Shown: positions 41,984 through 50,522 of the stretch, piece by piece
Numbering within the stretch: the stretch's first letter is position 1
Layout: every line of letters begins with the position of its first letter
DNA from: Allopusillimonas lactea
GTDB taxonomy: Bacteria; Pseudomonadota; Gammaproteobacteria; Burkholderiales; Burkholderiaceae_B
NCBI RefSeq assembly: GCF_021653995.1
Contig: NZ_JAJJOZ010000006.1
Location: 62,001 to 126,000, forward strand
Length of the DNA stretch: 64,000 bases
Reading direction: 5' to 3'
Notes under the pieces: model-generated
What the model was told of the DNA's origin: nothing
The model's database searches: none
What the model saw: only the letters and a program-made list of their open reading frames with translations
Program-made: the position numbers and the translations under genes

Positions 41984-42586
41984 TTAGGCGGCCGCAGCGA
42001 GCGCGCGCTCCAGGAAGTCCAGCCTGTCCTGGCCCCAGAAGGGCTCGTTGTTGTAAATGTACCAGGGGGCGCCGAACACTTTTCTGTCGATGGCTTCTTG
42101 CGTGTATTGGTGATACAGCTCTTCGCTTTCACTACGGTCGGCATACAACGCGGCGCCGTCCAGGCCGCATTCATTGCCAATCTGGGCCAGCGTTTCGCCA
42201 TCGGCAATATCACGCTCCTGTGCCCATACAGCGCGCAGCACCGCCCCCGTCAGCTGCAGCGCCGCATCGGCGCCGTGTCGTTGTAGCGCGGTAATGATCA
42301 TCAGCGAGGCAATCGATTCATCGGCGGGAAAATGACGCGGATTCAGGGCCAACGGGATACGCAAGTATTCGGACCAACGTTTCAGCTCGACCTGGCGGTA
42401 CATTAGCCGCTGGACGGGCCGCTGCTTGAGCGACAGGCCGCCCGATACCGGGAAGATCGCCTTGTTCAGCGCACAGGGTCGCACCGTGATGCTTGCGTTG
42501 TGTGCCTTGGCAATAGCGATCAACCGCTCATGGCCCAGGTACGTCCACGGGGACTGCGGGGAAAAAAAATAGGAGATGGATTTCAT
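41984..42586 (-). CDS. 2-hydroxychromene-2-carboxylate isomerase-like (kappa GST/DsbA fold) protein
   Basis: A 200-residue thioredoxin-fold protein of the HCCA isomerase/kappa glutathione transferase group. The N-terminal 'ISYFFSPQSPWTYLGH' holds the catalytic serine position, and the C-terminal GAPWYIYNNEPFWGQDRLDFLERAL carries the conserved cis-proline and GQDRL motif. The true HCCA isomerase acts in naphthalene degradation, but no other aromatic-ring genes adjoin, so a general glutathione-dependent role is equally likely. The ATG at 42586 matches the family start; upstream frame is unsupported. Confidence 0.9.
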   Translation of the reverse strand: MKSISYFFSPQSPWTYLGHERLIAIAKAHNASITVRPCALNKAIFPVSGGLSLKQRPVQRLMYRQVELKRWSEYLRIPLALNPRHFPADESIASLMIITALQRHGADAALQLTGAVLRAVWAQERDIADGETLAQIGNECGLDGAALYADRSESEELYHQYTQEAIDRKVFGAPWYIYNNEPFWGQDRLDFLERALAAAA

Positions 42587-42748
42587 AGTGCTGCATGCCT
42601 GCGATAATTGATGCATGCCCAAAAATGCCCGCGCTGGGGCTGGCACCGCTGCGCGCAACATGCGGCTGGACGTCGCGCACAGGGTGTGTGGTTCCGGCTG
42701 CCGGCGGTGTCAGCCGGTGCGGCAGGCCTGCCGCCCGCCGCGCGGTGC

Positions 42749-43030
42749 TCAGTCCTGGCGTTCGGTGACTTCAACCAGGTGGTAGCCGAACTGCGTCTTT
42801 ACTGGGCCTTGCACCACGCCGACGGGGGCGCTGAAGACCACCTGATCAAACTCGGGCACCATCTGGCCGCGGCCAAAACTGCCAAGATCGCCACCCTGGC
42901 GGCTGGACGGGCAGCTCGAGTTTTCTTTGGCCACCTGCGCGAAATCCGCGCCGTTTTCGATGGCTGCCTTGAGTTCCAGGCATTTTTCTTCGGTATCCAC
43001 AAGAATGTGGCGAGCGGAGGCTCGAGCCAT
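42749..43030 (-). CDS. Parvulin-type peptidyl-prolyl cis-trans isomerase
   Basis: A 93-residue single-domain rotamase like E. coli PpiC (93 residues). Hallmarks are ASARHILV near the start, 'ENGADFAQVAKENSSCPSS', RQGGDLGSFGRGQMVPEF, VGVVQGPVKTQFGYHL and the final VEVTE. There is no signal peptide, so it acts in the cytoplasm. The ATG has CAGGAG nine bases before it. It stands alone between the HCCA-isomerase-like gene and a divergent small gene. Confidence 0.94.
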   Translation of the reverse strand: MARASARHILVDTEEKCLELKAAIENGADFAQVAKENSSCPSSRQGGDLGSFGRGQMVPEFDQVVFSAPVGVVQGPVKTQFGYHLVEVTERQD

Positions 43031-43212
43031 ATTGCTACTCCTGATAGGGTAAAAAGCACAGCGTAACGCAATTCGCGATTCGCTGCCTCAGGTCACGAGA
43101 GGGCAGTACCCGCCGAGTACACAGGTGGCCTGAAGGCCAGCGAACCACCTGGCCTAACTAAGCATCGCGATCGTAGAATAGGCATTGCTTCTGACACGTA
43201 CTCGCCACCACC

Positions 43213-43617
43213 ATGTCCTCCCTTCGCACACAATGTCCGCCCGGCGCCTGTATCTGCGAGCGCGACCAACTGCTGGCGCAGCCAGGCGGTGACGCGCGGG
43301 TGCTGATGTTGACGCGCGAAGAAGAAAACCGGCTGCTGGACAGGCTCAAGCGCCTGTCCAGCTTGGCAGACCTGCGCCGCATGCAGGCACGTATGTACGA
43401 GCAACTGGGCATCTCACTTACGGTCGAGCCCGGGCCCAACGAGGTGCGCACCATCATGGGCCTGCACATCGAAGTCGCACCGCAGCCGGGCTTGTGCCGC
43501 AAGACGCGCAAGTCCATCCCCGCTGCGGTGCGGCGCGGGCTGGAAGCCAATCTGGATATCGTGTTCGATCTGCTGAACGAAGGCGATCTGCTGGGCCTGG
43601 CCTCGCCGCGTTCGTAG
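43213..43617 (+). CDS. Conserved hypothetical protein with N-terminal cysteine cluster
   Basis: A 134-residue protein I cannot assign. It starts MSSLRTQCPPGACICERDQL, where Cys8, Cys13 and Cys15 could form a small metal site, and has a helical mid-part rich in Leu, Arg and Glu (EEENRLLDRLKRLSSLADLRRMQARMYEQLG), then 'PGPNEVRTIMGLHIEVAPQPGLCRKTRKSIPAAVRRGL'. The pattern of Cys pairs and basic helices suggests a nucleic-acid or partner-binding protein. Similar proteins appear in related bacteria in my memory, without function. Codon use resembles neighbours. Confidence 0.75.
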   Translation: MSSLRTQCPPGACICERDQLLAQPGGDARVLMLTREEENRLLDRLKRLSSLADLRRMQARMYEQLGISLTVEPGPNEVRTIMGLHIEVAPQPGLCRKTRKSIPAAVRRGLEANLDIVFDLLNEGDLLGLASPRS

Positions 43618-43693
43618 CGCAACGACGTGTATAGTCTCATCATGGCGGCGCCGCGGGGCGCGGCCTTTAATACATTGATTGCGGGGGTCGAAC

Positions 43694-44584
43694 GTGAAGC
43701 ACAACGTCCATCTCTTGATTGTCGATCCACAGAACGATTTCTGTGACCTGCCGCCGCTATATCGCGGCATCAACCCTATCTCCCCGGCAGGCGAACGGCT
43801 GGAACCCAAGCTGCCTGTGCCGGGTGCGCACGCAGACATGATGCGACTGGCGCAGTTCATCCGTGCGCATGGCAGCCTGCTTGCCGATATTACGGTCACC
43901 TTCGATACGCATCATCATGTCGGCATTGAGCGCCCTGCTTTCTGGCAGATGGGTGATGGCGGCGCAGTGCCACCCTACACACAGGTAACAGCCGAGGATG
44001 TGCGCGCAGGCCGCTACGTACCGCGCGACGCTGCCCGGCGCGAGCGCGCCCTTGCCTATCTGGATGCCCTCGAGGCGCAGGGGCGGTATGCGCTCATGAT
44101 CTGGCCGCCGCATTGCGAGGTGGGCACATGGGGGCACAACGTGCATGCGGACGTTGGCGCGGCCTACAACCAGTGGGAAGAAGAACGCGGCCATCCAGTG
44201 GGCAAGATACTCAAGGGCCTGAATCCGGGCACCGAGCACTACAGCGCCGTCAAGGCCGAGGTGCCTGATGAGAACGATCCGTCCACCGGCGTGAACCAGG
44301 GCTTGCTGGCCCGACTCGAACATGCCGACGTCGTGGTCATCGCGGGTGAGGCGGGCAGCCATTGTGTTCGCGCCACCACCGAGCACCTGCTGGAATACCT
44401 GCGCCCGCAGCGTCCGCCCGCATACGTGCTGCTCATCGATTGCATGAGCCCGGTGGAAAACTTCGAGGTGCAATACCAGGACTTCCTGGAAGACATGCGC
44501 GGCTGCGGCGTCGAAACAATGACGGCGGTGGCGTTCGCCAAGTCGTTGCGCGCGCATGCGCAGGCCGAGCCGGCCGGCGCCTGA
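43694..44584 (+). CDS. Isochorismatase-like cysteine hydrolase
   Basis: A 296-residue cysteine hydrolase related to nicotinamidase. The catalytic Asp is in LLIVDPQNDFCD, and the nucleophile Cys is in GEAGSHCVRATTEHLL. Between them 'MIWPPHCEVGTWGHNV' corresponds to the lysine/metal region, so the family triad is plausible. It is larger than classical nicotinamidase (about 210 residues) because of inserted loops. The GTG at 43694 preceded by GGGGG is taken as the start instead of the TTG at 43679. The substrate is unknown, and no NAD-salvage genes adjoin. Confidence 0.85.
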   Translation: MKHNVHLLIVDPQNDFCDLPPLYRGINPISPAGERLEPKLPVPGAHADMMRLAQFIRAHGSLLADITVTFDTHHHVGIERPAFWQMGDGGAVPPYTQVTAEDVRAGRYVPRDAARRERALAYLDALEAQGRYALMIWPPHCEVGTWGHNVHADVGAAYNQWEEERGHPVGKILKGLNPGTEHYSAVKAEVPDENDPSTGVNQGLLARLEHADVVVIAGEAGSHCVRATTEHLLEYLRPQRPPAYVLLIDCMSPVENFEVQYQDFLEDMRGCGVETMTAVAFAKSLRAHAQAEPAGA

Positions 44585-44721
44585 CTATGAGCCAGCGCCG
44601 GCCGCGTCGATGATACGCGGCTGGCGTGCGGCGCCTCGCATGGCTTGCTGCAAGCTCGCATGCCGCCCATCGCCACGGCAGGGGCGTGGCCGCGCGCGCA
44701 TGGGCGTTGTTGCAGGCGCTG

Positions 44722-45327
44722 TCAGGCCGGCGCCAGGATGGGGTACAGCGAGGCGACCAGCAGCAGCGCCATGCAGACATTGAAGTAACGGATTGCCAGG
44801 CCCTGGCCCAGCAAACGCCCCACGGCGCTGCCGAACAGCGCCCACACGCTTACACTCGGAAAATTCACCACCACCAGCACCGCCGATGCCAGTACCAGAT
44901 TCTGGAAAAAAGCTTGCTGCGGCATATACGTGGCCACGATCCCGATCGCCATCATCCAGACTTTCGGGTTGATCCACTGGAACGCAGCCGCTTCCAGAAA
45001 CGTGAACGGGCGCTGGCGCGTCGCGCCAGCGCTGCCGTCGCCGGGGCCGGCGCAGGCGATGCGCCAAGCCAGATACAACAGATAGGCGGCGCCCAGGTAT
45101 TTCAGCCCAGTGTGGAGTGCAGGCTGCGCTTGCAGCGCGGCGCCCACGCCCGCGCCTGTGAGCAGCACCACAATCGCCGCCCCCAGGCTGACGCCGAGAA
45201 TATGGGGCAGGGTGCGCCGATAGCCAAACGTAGCGCCGGATGCCGTAAGCATGACGTTATTGGGGCCCGGCGTGATGGAACTGACGAGCATGAAAAGGGC
45301 GAGGGACAGCAAGATATCGGAAGTCAT
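44722..45327 (-). CDS. LysE/RhtB-family amino acid exporter
   Basis: A 201-residue membrane protein with six helices. The start 'LALFMLVSSITPGPNNVMLTASGATFGYRRTLPHILGVSLG' is the LysE/RhtB signature, followed by 'KYLGAAYLLYLAWRI' and 'FQWINPKVWMMAIG'. The ATG at 45327 is chosen; an upstream extension is unsupported. It is divergent from a MocR-type regulator, a common pairing for amino-acid-related exporters, so its expression may respond to an amino compound sensed through pyridoxal phosphate. Confidence 0.92.
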   Translation of the reverse strand: MTSDILLSLALFMLVSSITPGPNNVMLTASGATFGYRRTLPHILGVSLGAAIVVLLTGAGVGAALQAQPALHTGLKYLGAAYLLYLAWRIACAGPGDGSAGATRQRPFTFLEAAAFQWINPKVWMMAIGIVATYMPQQAFFQNLVLASAVLVVVNFPSVSVWALFGSAVGRLLGQGLAIRYFNVCMALLLVASLYPILAPA

Positions 45328-45445
45328 GGGGGAACACGCATGGCATCGGGTAATAGTCATGGGCGCGCGGCGCCCGGCAAATCGCGGGGCCGTTCCGGTT
45401 GTTCACCGTCAAGCCGCGACAATATTGATCCTACCCGTATTGAGC

Positions 45446-45484
45446 GGTACAGTACCGGTACAATTAAACAGTTCAAAGTTCAAA
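45446..45484. promoter_or_regulatory. Repeats in the LysE/MocR divergent region (candidate MocR site)
   Basis: GGTAC occurs at 45446 and 45457, an 11-base step, and the second copy is part of the palindrome GTACCGGTAC (45452-45461). Just after it GTTCAAA is repeated in tandem (45471-45484). MocR regulators such as PdxR bind paired direct repeats near their own promoters, so this is a candidate site. Confidence 0.45.
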
Positions 45485-45503
45485 CTGGCCTGGTGTGCTT
45501 TCC

Positions 45504-47063
45504 ATGACAATTACCGATACTGACGCGCGCAACCTGGCGCCCGCGCAGCCAACTGTGGCCGAAACACAAGCCATAGCGGGCGGCGCAACGGCTGTGCGGC
45601 GCCCCGCCGCATCGCCGGGCATTCCGGTGCCGCTTGGCGCATCGCCGGGCATGTGGGCGCCGGTGCGTCGGTCGGGTATCTCGCTGGCCGATCAGTTGGC
45701 CAATCATCTGGCGGGGCAAATCCACAACCACGGCCTGCGGCCTGGCATGCGGCTGCCGCCTGTGCGCACCATGGCGCAAGAGGCTGCGGTCAGCCGCTTT
45801 ACCGTTGTGCAGGCCTACGACAGGCTGGTAGCGATGGGGCTGGTGCAGTCGCGTCGGGGGTCGGGCTTCTACGTTTGCCCGCCCGTGCGGCTGGCCAGCG
45901 CGCCGGACGATGCCGGCGCCCCCGGTTTGGCGCCTGATGCCGCCTTCGATACCGCCTTTCTGCTGCGCAGCATGTTTCAGCCGGGCATGTCGGGGCCCGA
46001 TGCGGCGGGCGCGGGCCTGCTGCCACCCGCTTGGCTGGATCACGACATGGTGTGCGCCGCAGTGCGCTCGGTGGGGCGCACGCTGGGGCGTGGCATTTCG
46101 GGGTATGGGCTGCCGCAAGGCTATCGGCCTTTGCGCCAGCAGGTTGCCTCCATGCTGCAGGCGCAAGACATCCCCGCTCATCCAGATAATAATTTGATGA
46201 CGGTTGCCGGCGTTACGCATGGCCTGGACTTGATCGCTCGCTGTGTGGTGCGGCCTGGGGACACCGTGCTGGTCGAGGACCCTGGCTGGTTCATGATCTT
46301 CGGCCGCCTCACGGCGCTCGGCGCCAACGTCATCGGCGTTCCCCGGCGCCCCGACGGGCCGGACGTTGAAGCGCTTGCTCGCCTGGCCCAGGCACACCAG
46401 CCACGCCTGTTCATTGTCAACTCGGCTGTGCACAATCCCACTGGCTATACGCTGGCGCCTGGCGTTGCCTACGAGATCCTGCGCTTGGCCGAACGCCACG
46501 ACTTTCTGATCGCCGAAGATGACACTTACGCGGATTTTCATCCGGGCGCACCAGTGCGCCTGGCGACGCTCGATCGCCTGAACCGGGTCATGTTGGTGGG
46601 GGGCTATTCCAAGACCTTGGCGGCAAGCCTGCGGGTGGGTTATGTAGCCGGGCGCGAGGCGCTGATTCGTCAGCTCACAGACTTCAAGCTTCTCAGTGCG
46701 CTTACGACACCGGAAATGAATGAACAGGTGGTATGCCGCGTTCTTGCCGAGGGCCAGTACCGCAGGCATGTGGCTCGCCTGCGCGCACGCGTGGATCAGG
46801 CCCGCAGCCTATGTCTGAAGCGTATCGCCGAACTGGGTTGGCAGGTGCGCCAGGAGCCGCACGCGGGCATGTTTGTGTGGGCCGACTGCGGCGTCGATAC
46901 CGAGGAACTCGCACGCCGTGCCGCTTCGCAAGGCGTGCTGCTCGCGCCCGGGGCGTTGTTCTCGCCGCGCCAGGGCCCCTCGTCGTACATGCGTGTCGCA
47001 GTGTCCATGGTGGACAGCCCGCGCTGCTGGGAAGTGTTGGGCAGCCTGTCCGCACAGGCTTGA
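45504..47063 (+). CDS. MocR-type regulator (GntR helix-turn-helix fused to aminotransferase domain)
   Basis: A 519-residue fusion. Residues about 60-130 form a GntR winged helix (LADQLANHLAGQIHNHGLRPGMRLPPVRTMAQEAAVSRFTVVQAYDRLVAMGLVQSRRGSGFYV). Residues about 175-515 are a fold-type I aminotransferase domain with 'HNPTGYTL', the aspartate in 'IAEDDTYADF' and the PLP lysine in 'LVGGYSKTLAASLRVGY'. MocR proteins use PLP as a sensor of amino compounds and often control a neighbouring transporter or aminotransferase. Both kinds flank it: LysE exporter (divergent) and a class V aminotransferase (downstream). The ATG at 45504 is preferred over a GTG three codons earlier. Confidence 0.93.
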   Translation: MTITDTDARNLAPAQPTVAETQAIAGGATAVRRPAASPGIPVPLGASPGMWAPVRRSGISLADQLANHLAGQIHNHGLRPGMRLPPVRTMAQEAAVSRFTVVQAYDRLVAMGLVQSRRGSGFYVCPPVRLASAPDDAGAPGLAPDAAFDTAFLLRSMFQPGMSGPDAAGAGLLPPAWLDHDMVCAAVRSVGRTLGRGISGYGLPQGYRPLRQQVASMLQAQDIPAHPDNNLMTVAGVTHGLDLIARCVVRPGDTVLVEDPGWFMIFGRLTALGANVIGVPRRPDGPDVEALARLAQAHQPRLFIVNSAVHNPTGYTLAPGVAYEILRLAERHDFLIAEDDTYADFHPGAPVRLATLDRLNRVMLVGGYSKTLAASLRVGYVAGREALIRQLTDFKLLSALTTPEMNEQVVCRVLAEGQYRRHVARLRARVDQARSLCLKRIAELGWQVRQEPHAGMFVWADCGVDTEELARRAASQGVLLAPGALFSPRQGPSSYMRVAVSMVDSPRCWEVLGSLSAQA

Positions 47064-47307
47064 TCGCTGTGGTCCAGTGCCCGGGTGACCGTCGAGCGCA
47101 TCTGCCGCAGGATGCGCCGGGTCAATCGCATCGGCAGGGGCCGCAAAGGTATGCGGCGTGGCGATGCTCTACAATCAATCGCAGTCCCGGCGCCGGCCTC
47201 AAGCGGCCTCAAGCGCAGAAGCGCCAGTTGAATGCTGGCGCCATGCGCTACCCCGTCAAACACCTGCGCGCCGGTCGCACATTACAAGAATCACAAAGGA
47301 GAACACC

Positions 47308-48435
47308 ATGCCCGGCTTGCTGCCCGACGTCGATCCTGACGGCCTGCTCGAATATTCCGTGGTCTATACCGACCGCGCGCTGAACCATATGTCCGCCGCC
47401 TTCCAAGGCGTGATGCGCGATATCTCCGCAACGCTCAAACGTGTCTACAAGGCCGAGGCCGCTATTGTGGTGCCGGGTAGCGGCACCTACGCAATGGAAG
47501 CGGTGGCGAGGCAGTTCGCCACCGGCAAGCGCTGCCTGGTGCTTCGTAATGGTTGGTTCAGCTATCGCTGGACACAGATCTTCGACATGGGTGGTATCCC
47601 AGCGCACACCGAAGTGTTGAAGGCGCGCCCGGTCGAGGCAGGCCCGCAGGCGCCGTTCGCGCCGGCGCCGATTGAGGATGTGGTGGCGGCCATCAAGGCT
47701 AGCCGGCCCGATCTGGTGTTCGCCGCGCACGTGGAAACCGCATCCGGAATCATGCTGCCGGACGACTATATCCGCAAGGTTGCCGATGCCGTGCATGCGG
47801 TCGGCGGCATGATGGTGCTCGATTGCATTGCATCCGGCACAGTGTGGGTCGACATGGCGGCGACCGGTGTCGACGTGCTGATCTCCGCCCCGCAAAAAGG
47901 TTGGAGCGGCCCTGCTTGTTGTGGTCTGGTCATGCTCAGCGCCTTGGCCCGCAAACGCATCGACGGCACCACCAGCACCAGTTTTGCATGCGACCTGTGC
48001 AAGTGGCTGCAGATTATGCAGGCCTATGAAGACGGCGGCTTTGCCTACCACGCCACCATGCCCACTGACGCGCTTTCTACGCTGCGGGACGTCATGGCCG
48101 AAACAGAAGCCTATGGCTTCGACAAGGTGTGCGCAGAGCAACTGCAGCTGGGCAAACGCGTGCGTGCCATGCTGGTTGAACGTGGCTTCAAGAGTGTCGC
48201 TGCACCGGGCTATGAGGCGCCGGGAGTTGTGGTCAGCTATACCATCGACGACGGCATCCAGTCCGCCAAAAAATTCGCCCAAGCCGGCATCCAGGCGGCA
48301 TCCGGCGTGCCTTTGCAGTGCGACGAGCCCGCTGAATTCAAGACCTTCCGGATCGGGCTGTTCGGCTTGGACAAGCTCGCCAATATCGATCGCACGGTCC
48401 AGACACTGGCGGGGGCGCTGGATCGTATGAAGTGA
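47308..48435 (+). CDS. Class V aminotransferase (alanine-glyoxylate/serine-pyruvate type)
   Basis: A 375-residue PLP enzyme. 'AIVVPGSGTYAMEAVARQF' binds the cofactor phosphate, VLDCIASGTVWVDM carries the pyridine-binding aspartate region and 'DVLISAPQKGWSGPACCGLVML' carries the PLP lysine. The group includes alanine-glyoxylate, serine-glyoxylate and phosphonate (AEP) aminotransferases; the exact substrate is unclear. The ATG at 47308 is fixed by an excellent AAGGAG site. It lies 244 bases after the MocR gene, a gap that holds a 10-base tandem repeat (47194-47213) and possibly its promoter. Its stop is 33 bases from the convergent TRAP gene. Confidence 0.9.
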   Translation: MPGLLPDVDPDGLLEYSVVYTDRALNHMSAAFQGVMRDISATLKRVYKAEAAIVVPGSGTYAMEAVARQFATGKRCLVLRNGWFSYRWTQIFDMGGIPAHTEVLKARPVEAGPQAPFAPAPIEDVVAAIKASRPDLVFAAHVETASGIMLPDDYIRKVADAVHAVGGMMVLDCIASGTVWVDMAATGVDVLISAPQKGWSGPACCGLVMLSALARKRIDGTTSTSFACDLCKWLQIMQAYEDGGFAYHATMPTDALSTLRDVMAETEAYGFDKVCAEQLQLGKRVRAMLVERGFKSVAAPGYEAPGVVVSYTIDDGIQSAKKFAQAGIQAASGVPLQCDEPAEFKTFRIGLFGLDKLANIDRTVQTLAGALDRMK

Positions 48436-48468
48436 CGGCCGCTGCGGCCGCCATTTGATCAGGTGTGT

Positions 48469-49770
48469 TCATTTCATCAGGTTCGGCAGCCACATCACGG
48501 CGTCCGGCCAGAGGATGATCAGGAACACGAACAGCAGCATCACCGCCAGGAAGGGCACGGTACCCACGATCACATCGGTGATCGACCCGTGCCCCCGCAC
48601 GCCCTGCACCACATAAAGGTTCATGCCGATGGGCGGGGTGATCAGCGAGATTTCCATCATGATGACCAGGAAAATGCCGAACCAGACGGGATCGAAGCCG
48701 AACTGGACGATCAGCGGCACGACGATGGGCACGGTCGCGATCATCATCGACAGCGTTTCCAGGAAGCACCCCAGCACCAGGTAGAACAGCACCAGGGCCA
48801 GGATCAGCTCGGTGGGGCTGAGGCCCAGCTGCGACACCCAGCGCGACAGGGCGCCTGGCACGCCCATGATGCCCACTACGTAGTTCATGAAGTACGCGCC
48901 GATGATGATCAGCATGATCATTGCCGTCGTGCGCGCCATCGACAGGAAACATTCGTGCAGCATCTTCAGGCTGAACTTGCGCTTGTAGATGGCGATGGCA
49001 GTAGCGGCCACCACACCCAAGGCCGCGGCCTCCGTGGGCGTGGCCCAGCCGCTGTAGATACTGCCCATCACAATGAAGAAGACGAAGGCGGGCGGCAGCA
49101 GGTCGGCCAGTGCGGCCAGCCGTTCGCGCACGGGCGCGGGCGGCTCGGCATTACCGGCCACCCCCGGACGCAGCAGTGCGCAGGCAGCGATTGTGAGCAT
49201 GAAGGCGCCCGCCAGCGCGATGCCGGGCAAGATGCCGGCAATGAACAGCTTACCGATGGAGGTGTTGGTGATGGCCCCGTAGATGATCATGTTGATGCTC
49301 GGGGGGATCAGGATGCCTAGCGTGGCGCCGGCCGCCAGCGAGCCCAGCGCCATGCGCTCGGAGTAGCCACGCTGCTGGAAGGCGGGCAGGGCGACGGTAC
49401 CGATAGTGGCTGCCGTTGCCACCGATGACCCCGACATGGCGGCAAAGACGGAGGAGGCGCCGATGTTGGTGTGCAGCAGGCCGCCTGGCAGGTGTTGCAG
49501 CCAGGACGACAGCGCGCTGTACATGCGCTCGGTGATGCCGCTGCGCAGCAGCAGCTCGCCCAACAGGATGAAGAGCGGTATGGCGGTGAGCAGGAAGTCG
49601 TTCAGCGTGCCCCAGAGGTTGTTGCCGAAGTTGAACAGCAGCGAGGGCGTGAGGTACATCAGCGCGCCTACCGTGGCCACCGAGAAGATTGCCACTGCCA
49701 CGTGGGCGCCCAGGGCCATCAGGGCCAGCATCAGGATGAAGCCGCCGGTGATTCCGGTAATCGTGATCAT
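48469..49770 (-). CDS. TRAP transporter large membrane subunit (DctM type)
   Basis: A 433-residue protein with about twelve hydrophobic segments, the Na+-driven transport subunit of a tripartite ATP-independent periplasmic transporter. 'GSSVATAATIGTVALPAFQQRGYSERMALGSLAAGATLGILIPPSINMIIYG' and 'PIVVPLIVQFGFDPVWFGIFLVIMMEISLITPPIGMNLYVVQG' are DctM hallmarks. Its start overlaps the stop of the DctQ gene by 4 bases. With DctQ, DctP and a racemase-superfamily enzyme it forms one minus-strand operon. Confidence 0.95.
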   Translation of the reverse strand: MITITGITGGFILMLALMALGAHVAVAIFSVATVGALMYLTPSLLFNFGNNLWGTLNDFLLTAIPLFILLGELLLRSGITERMYSALSSWLQHLPGGLLHTNIGASSVFAAMSGSSVATAATIGTVALPAFQQRGYSERMALGSLAAGATLGILIPPSINMIIYGAITNTSIGKLFIAGILPGIALAGAFMLTIAACALLRPGVAGNAEPPAPVRERLAALADLLPPAFVFFIVMGSIYSGWATPTEAAALGVVAATAIAIYKRKFSLKMLHECFLSMARTTAMIMLIIIGAYFMNYVVGIMGVPGALSRWVSQLGLSPTELILALVLFYLVLGCFLETLSMMIATVPIVVPLIVQFGFDPVWFGIFLVIMMEISLITPPIGMNLYVVQGVRGHGSITDVIVGTVPFLAVMLLFVFLIILWPDAVMWLPNLMK

Positions 49771-50390
49771 GACAGGGCTCCTTCTGTATCACTGGCGACG
49801 CGGGGTTCGCCCGTGGTGGCTTTCACGTCCTCCAGTGCTTCCTGCAGCTCTTCCTCGGCCGTGCGCGGCCCCAGTTCGCGGTTAATTTGGTTGGTATTGC
49901 CGCGTGCCAGCAGCTGGATCCCGCGCAGGGCATAGGCCAGCGTCACGGCCGCGAAGGCGGCCAGACCGGCCACCCACAACGACTGGGGTATCCACAGCGG
50001 AGTCTGCAGCGGCGTGGAAGCGCGGCTGCCATATTCAAGTGTTTCGAGCAATGTGCGGATGCTTTGCCAACAGAAGAAAATGGCAAGGGCGGCAATGAGC
50101 AATGTCGCCAGCACATTGAACAAGCCCTGGCCGCGCCCGCCCAGCTTCAACAGCAGCACGTCGACCCGTGTGTGGGCACGCATGATGAAGGCATAGGCCA
50201 GGCTGAAGCTGACGCCGATGGCCAGCACATAGCCGCCGATCTCGTCCACGCCCTGCAATGAGAAGTTGAAGAGTTTGCGCGACACGACCTCAATGGCGAT
50301 CAACAGCGACAGAATGAATGTCGCATAGCCGGCGATCAGAGCGCCGGCCTCGATGATCCGGGAGGCGGTTCGGGAAGGTTTGCCAGACAT
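49767..50390 (-). CDS. TRAP transporter small membrane subunit (DctQ type)
   Basis: A 207-residue protein with four helices, as expected for DctQ. 'IEVVSRKLFNFSLQGVDEIGGYVLAIGVSFSLAYAFIMRAHTRVDVLLLKL' is the family core with the conserved E/GGY and the R-HxRVD motif. The C-terminal tail is acidic (AEEELQEALEDV). The ATG at 50390 has AAGGAG before it. The 132 bases between it and the DctP gene contain no gene. Confidence 0.93.
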   Translation of the reverse strand: MSGKPSRTASRIIEAGALIAGYATFILSLLIAIEVVSRKLFNFSLQGVDEIGGYVLAIGVSFSLAYAFIMRAHTRVDVLLLKLGGRGQGLFNVLATLLIAALAIFFCWQSIRTLLETLEYGSRASTPLQTPLWIPQSLWVAGLAAFAAVTLAYALRGIQLLARGNTNQINRELGPRTAEEELQEALEDVKATTGEPRVASDTEGALS

Positions 50391-50522
50391 GGATGTCTCC
50401 TTGCGGCAGGGCGATAGGGCTTGCCGGCAGGGCCGGCGCGTCAAGCCATGATGCCGGGCACGGCGCGGCGACAGGTGCCGCCGCGCCGTGCAGGTGATGG
50501 CCGTTCAGGCCTTGCTTGGCCC

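Noticed and set aside
43126..43139. TGGCC-TGAA-GGCCA hairpin as an RNA gene
   Set aside because: Too short, no promoter or T-run, and probably chance in GC-rich sequence.
45480..46769. 429-codon open frame antisense to the MocR gene
   Set aside because: Overlaps a well-supported gene completely and reads as low-information Arg/His/Gln-rich sequence.
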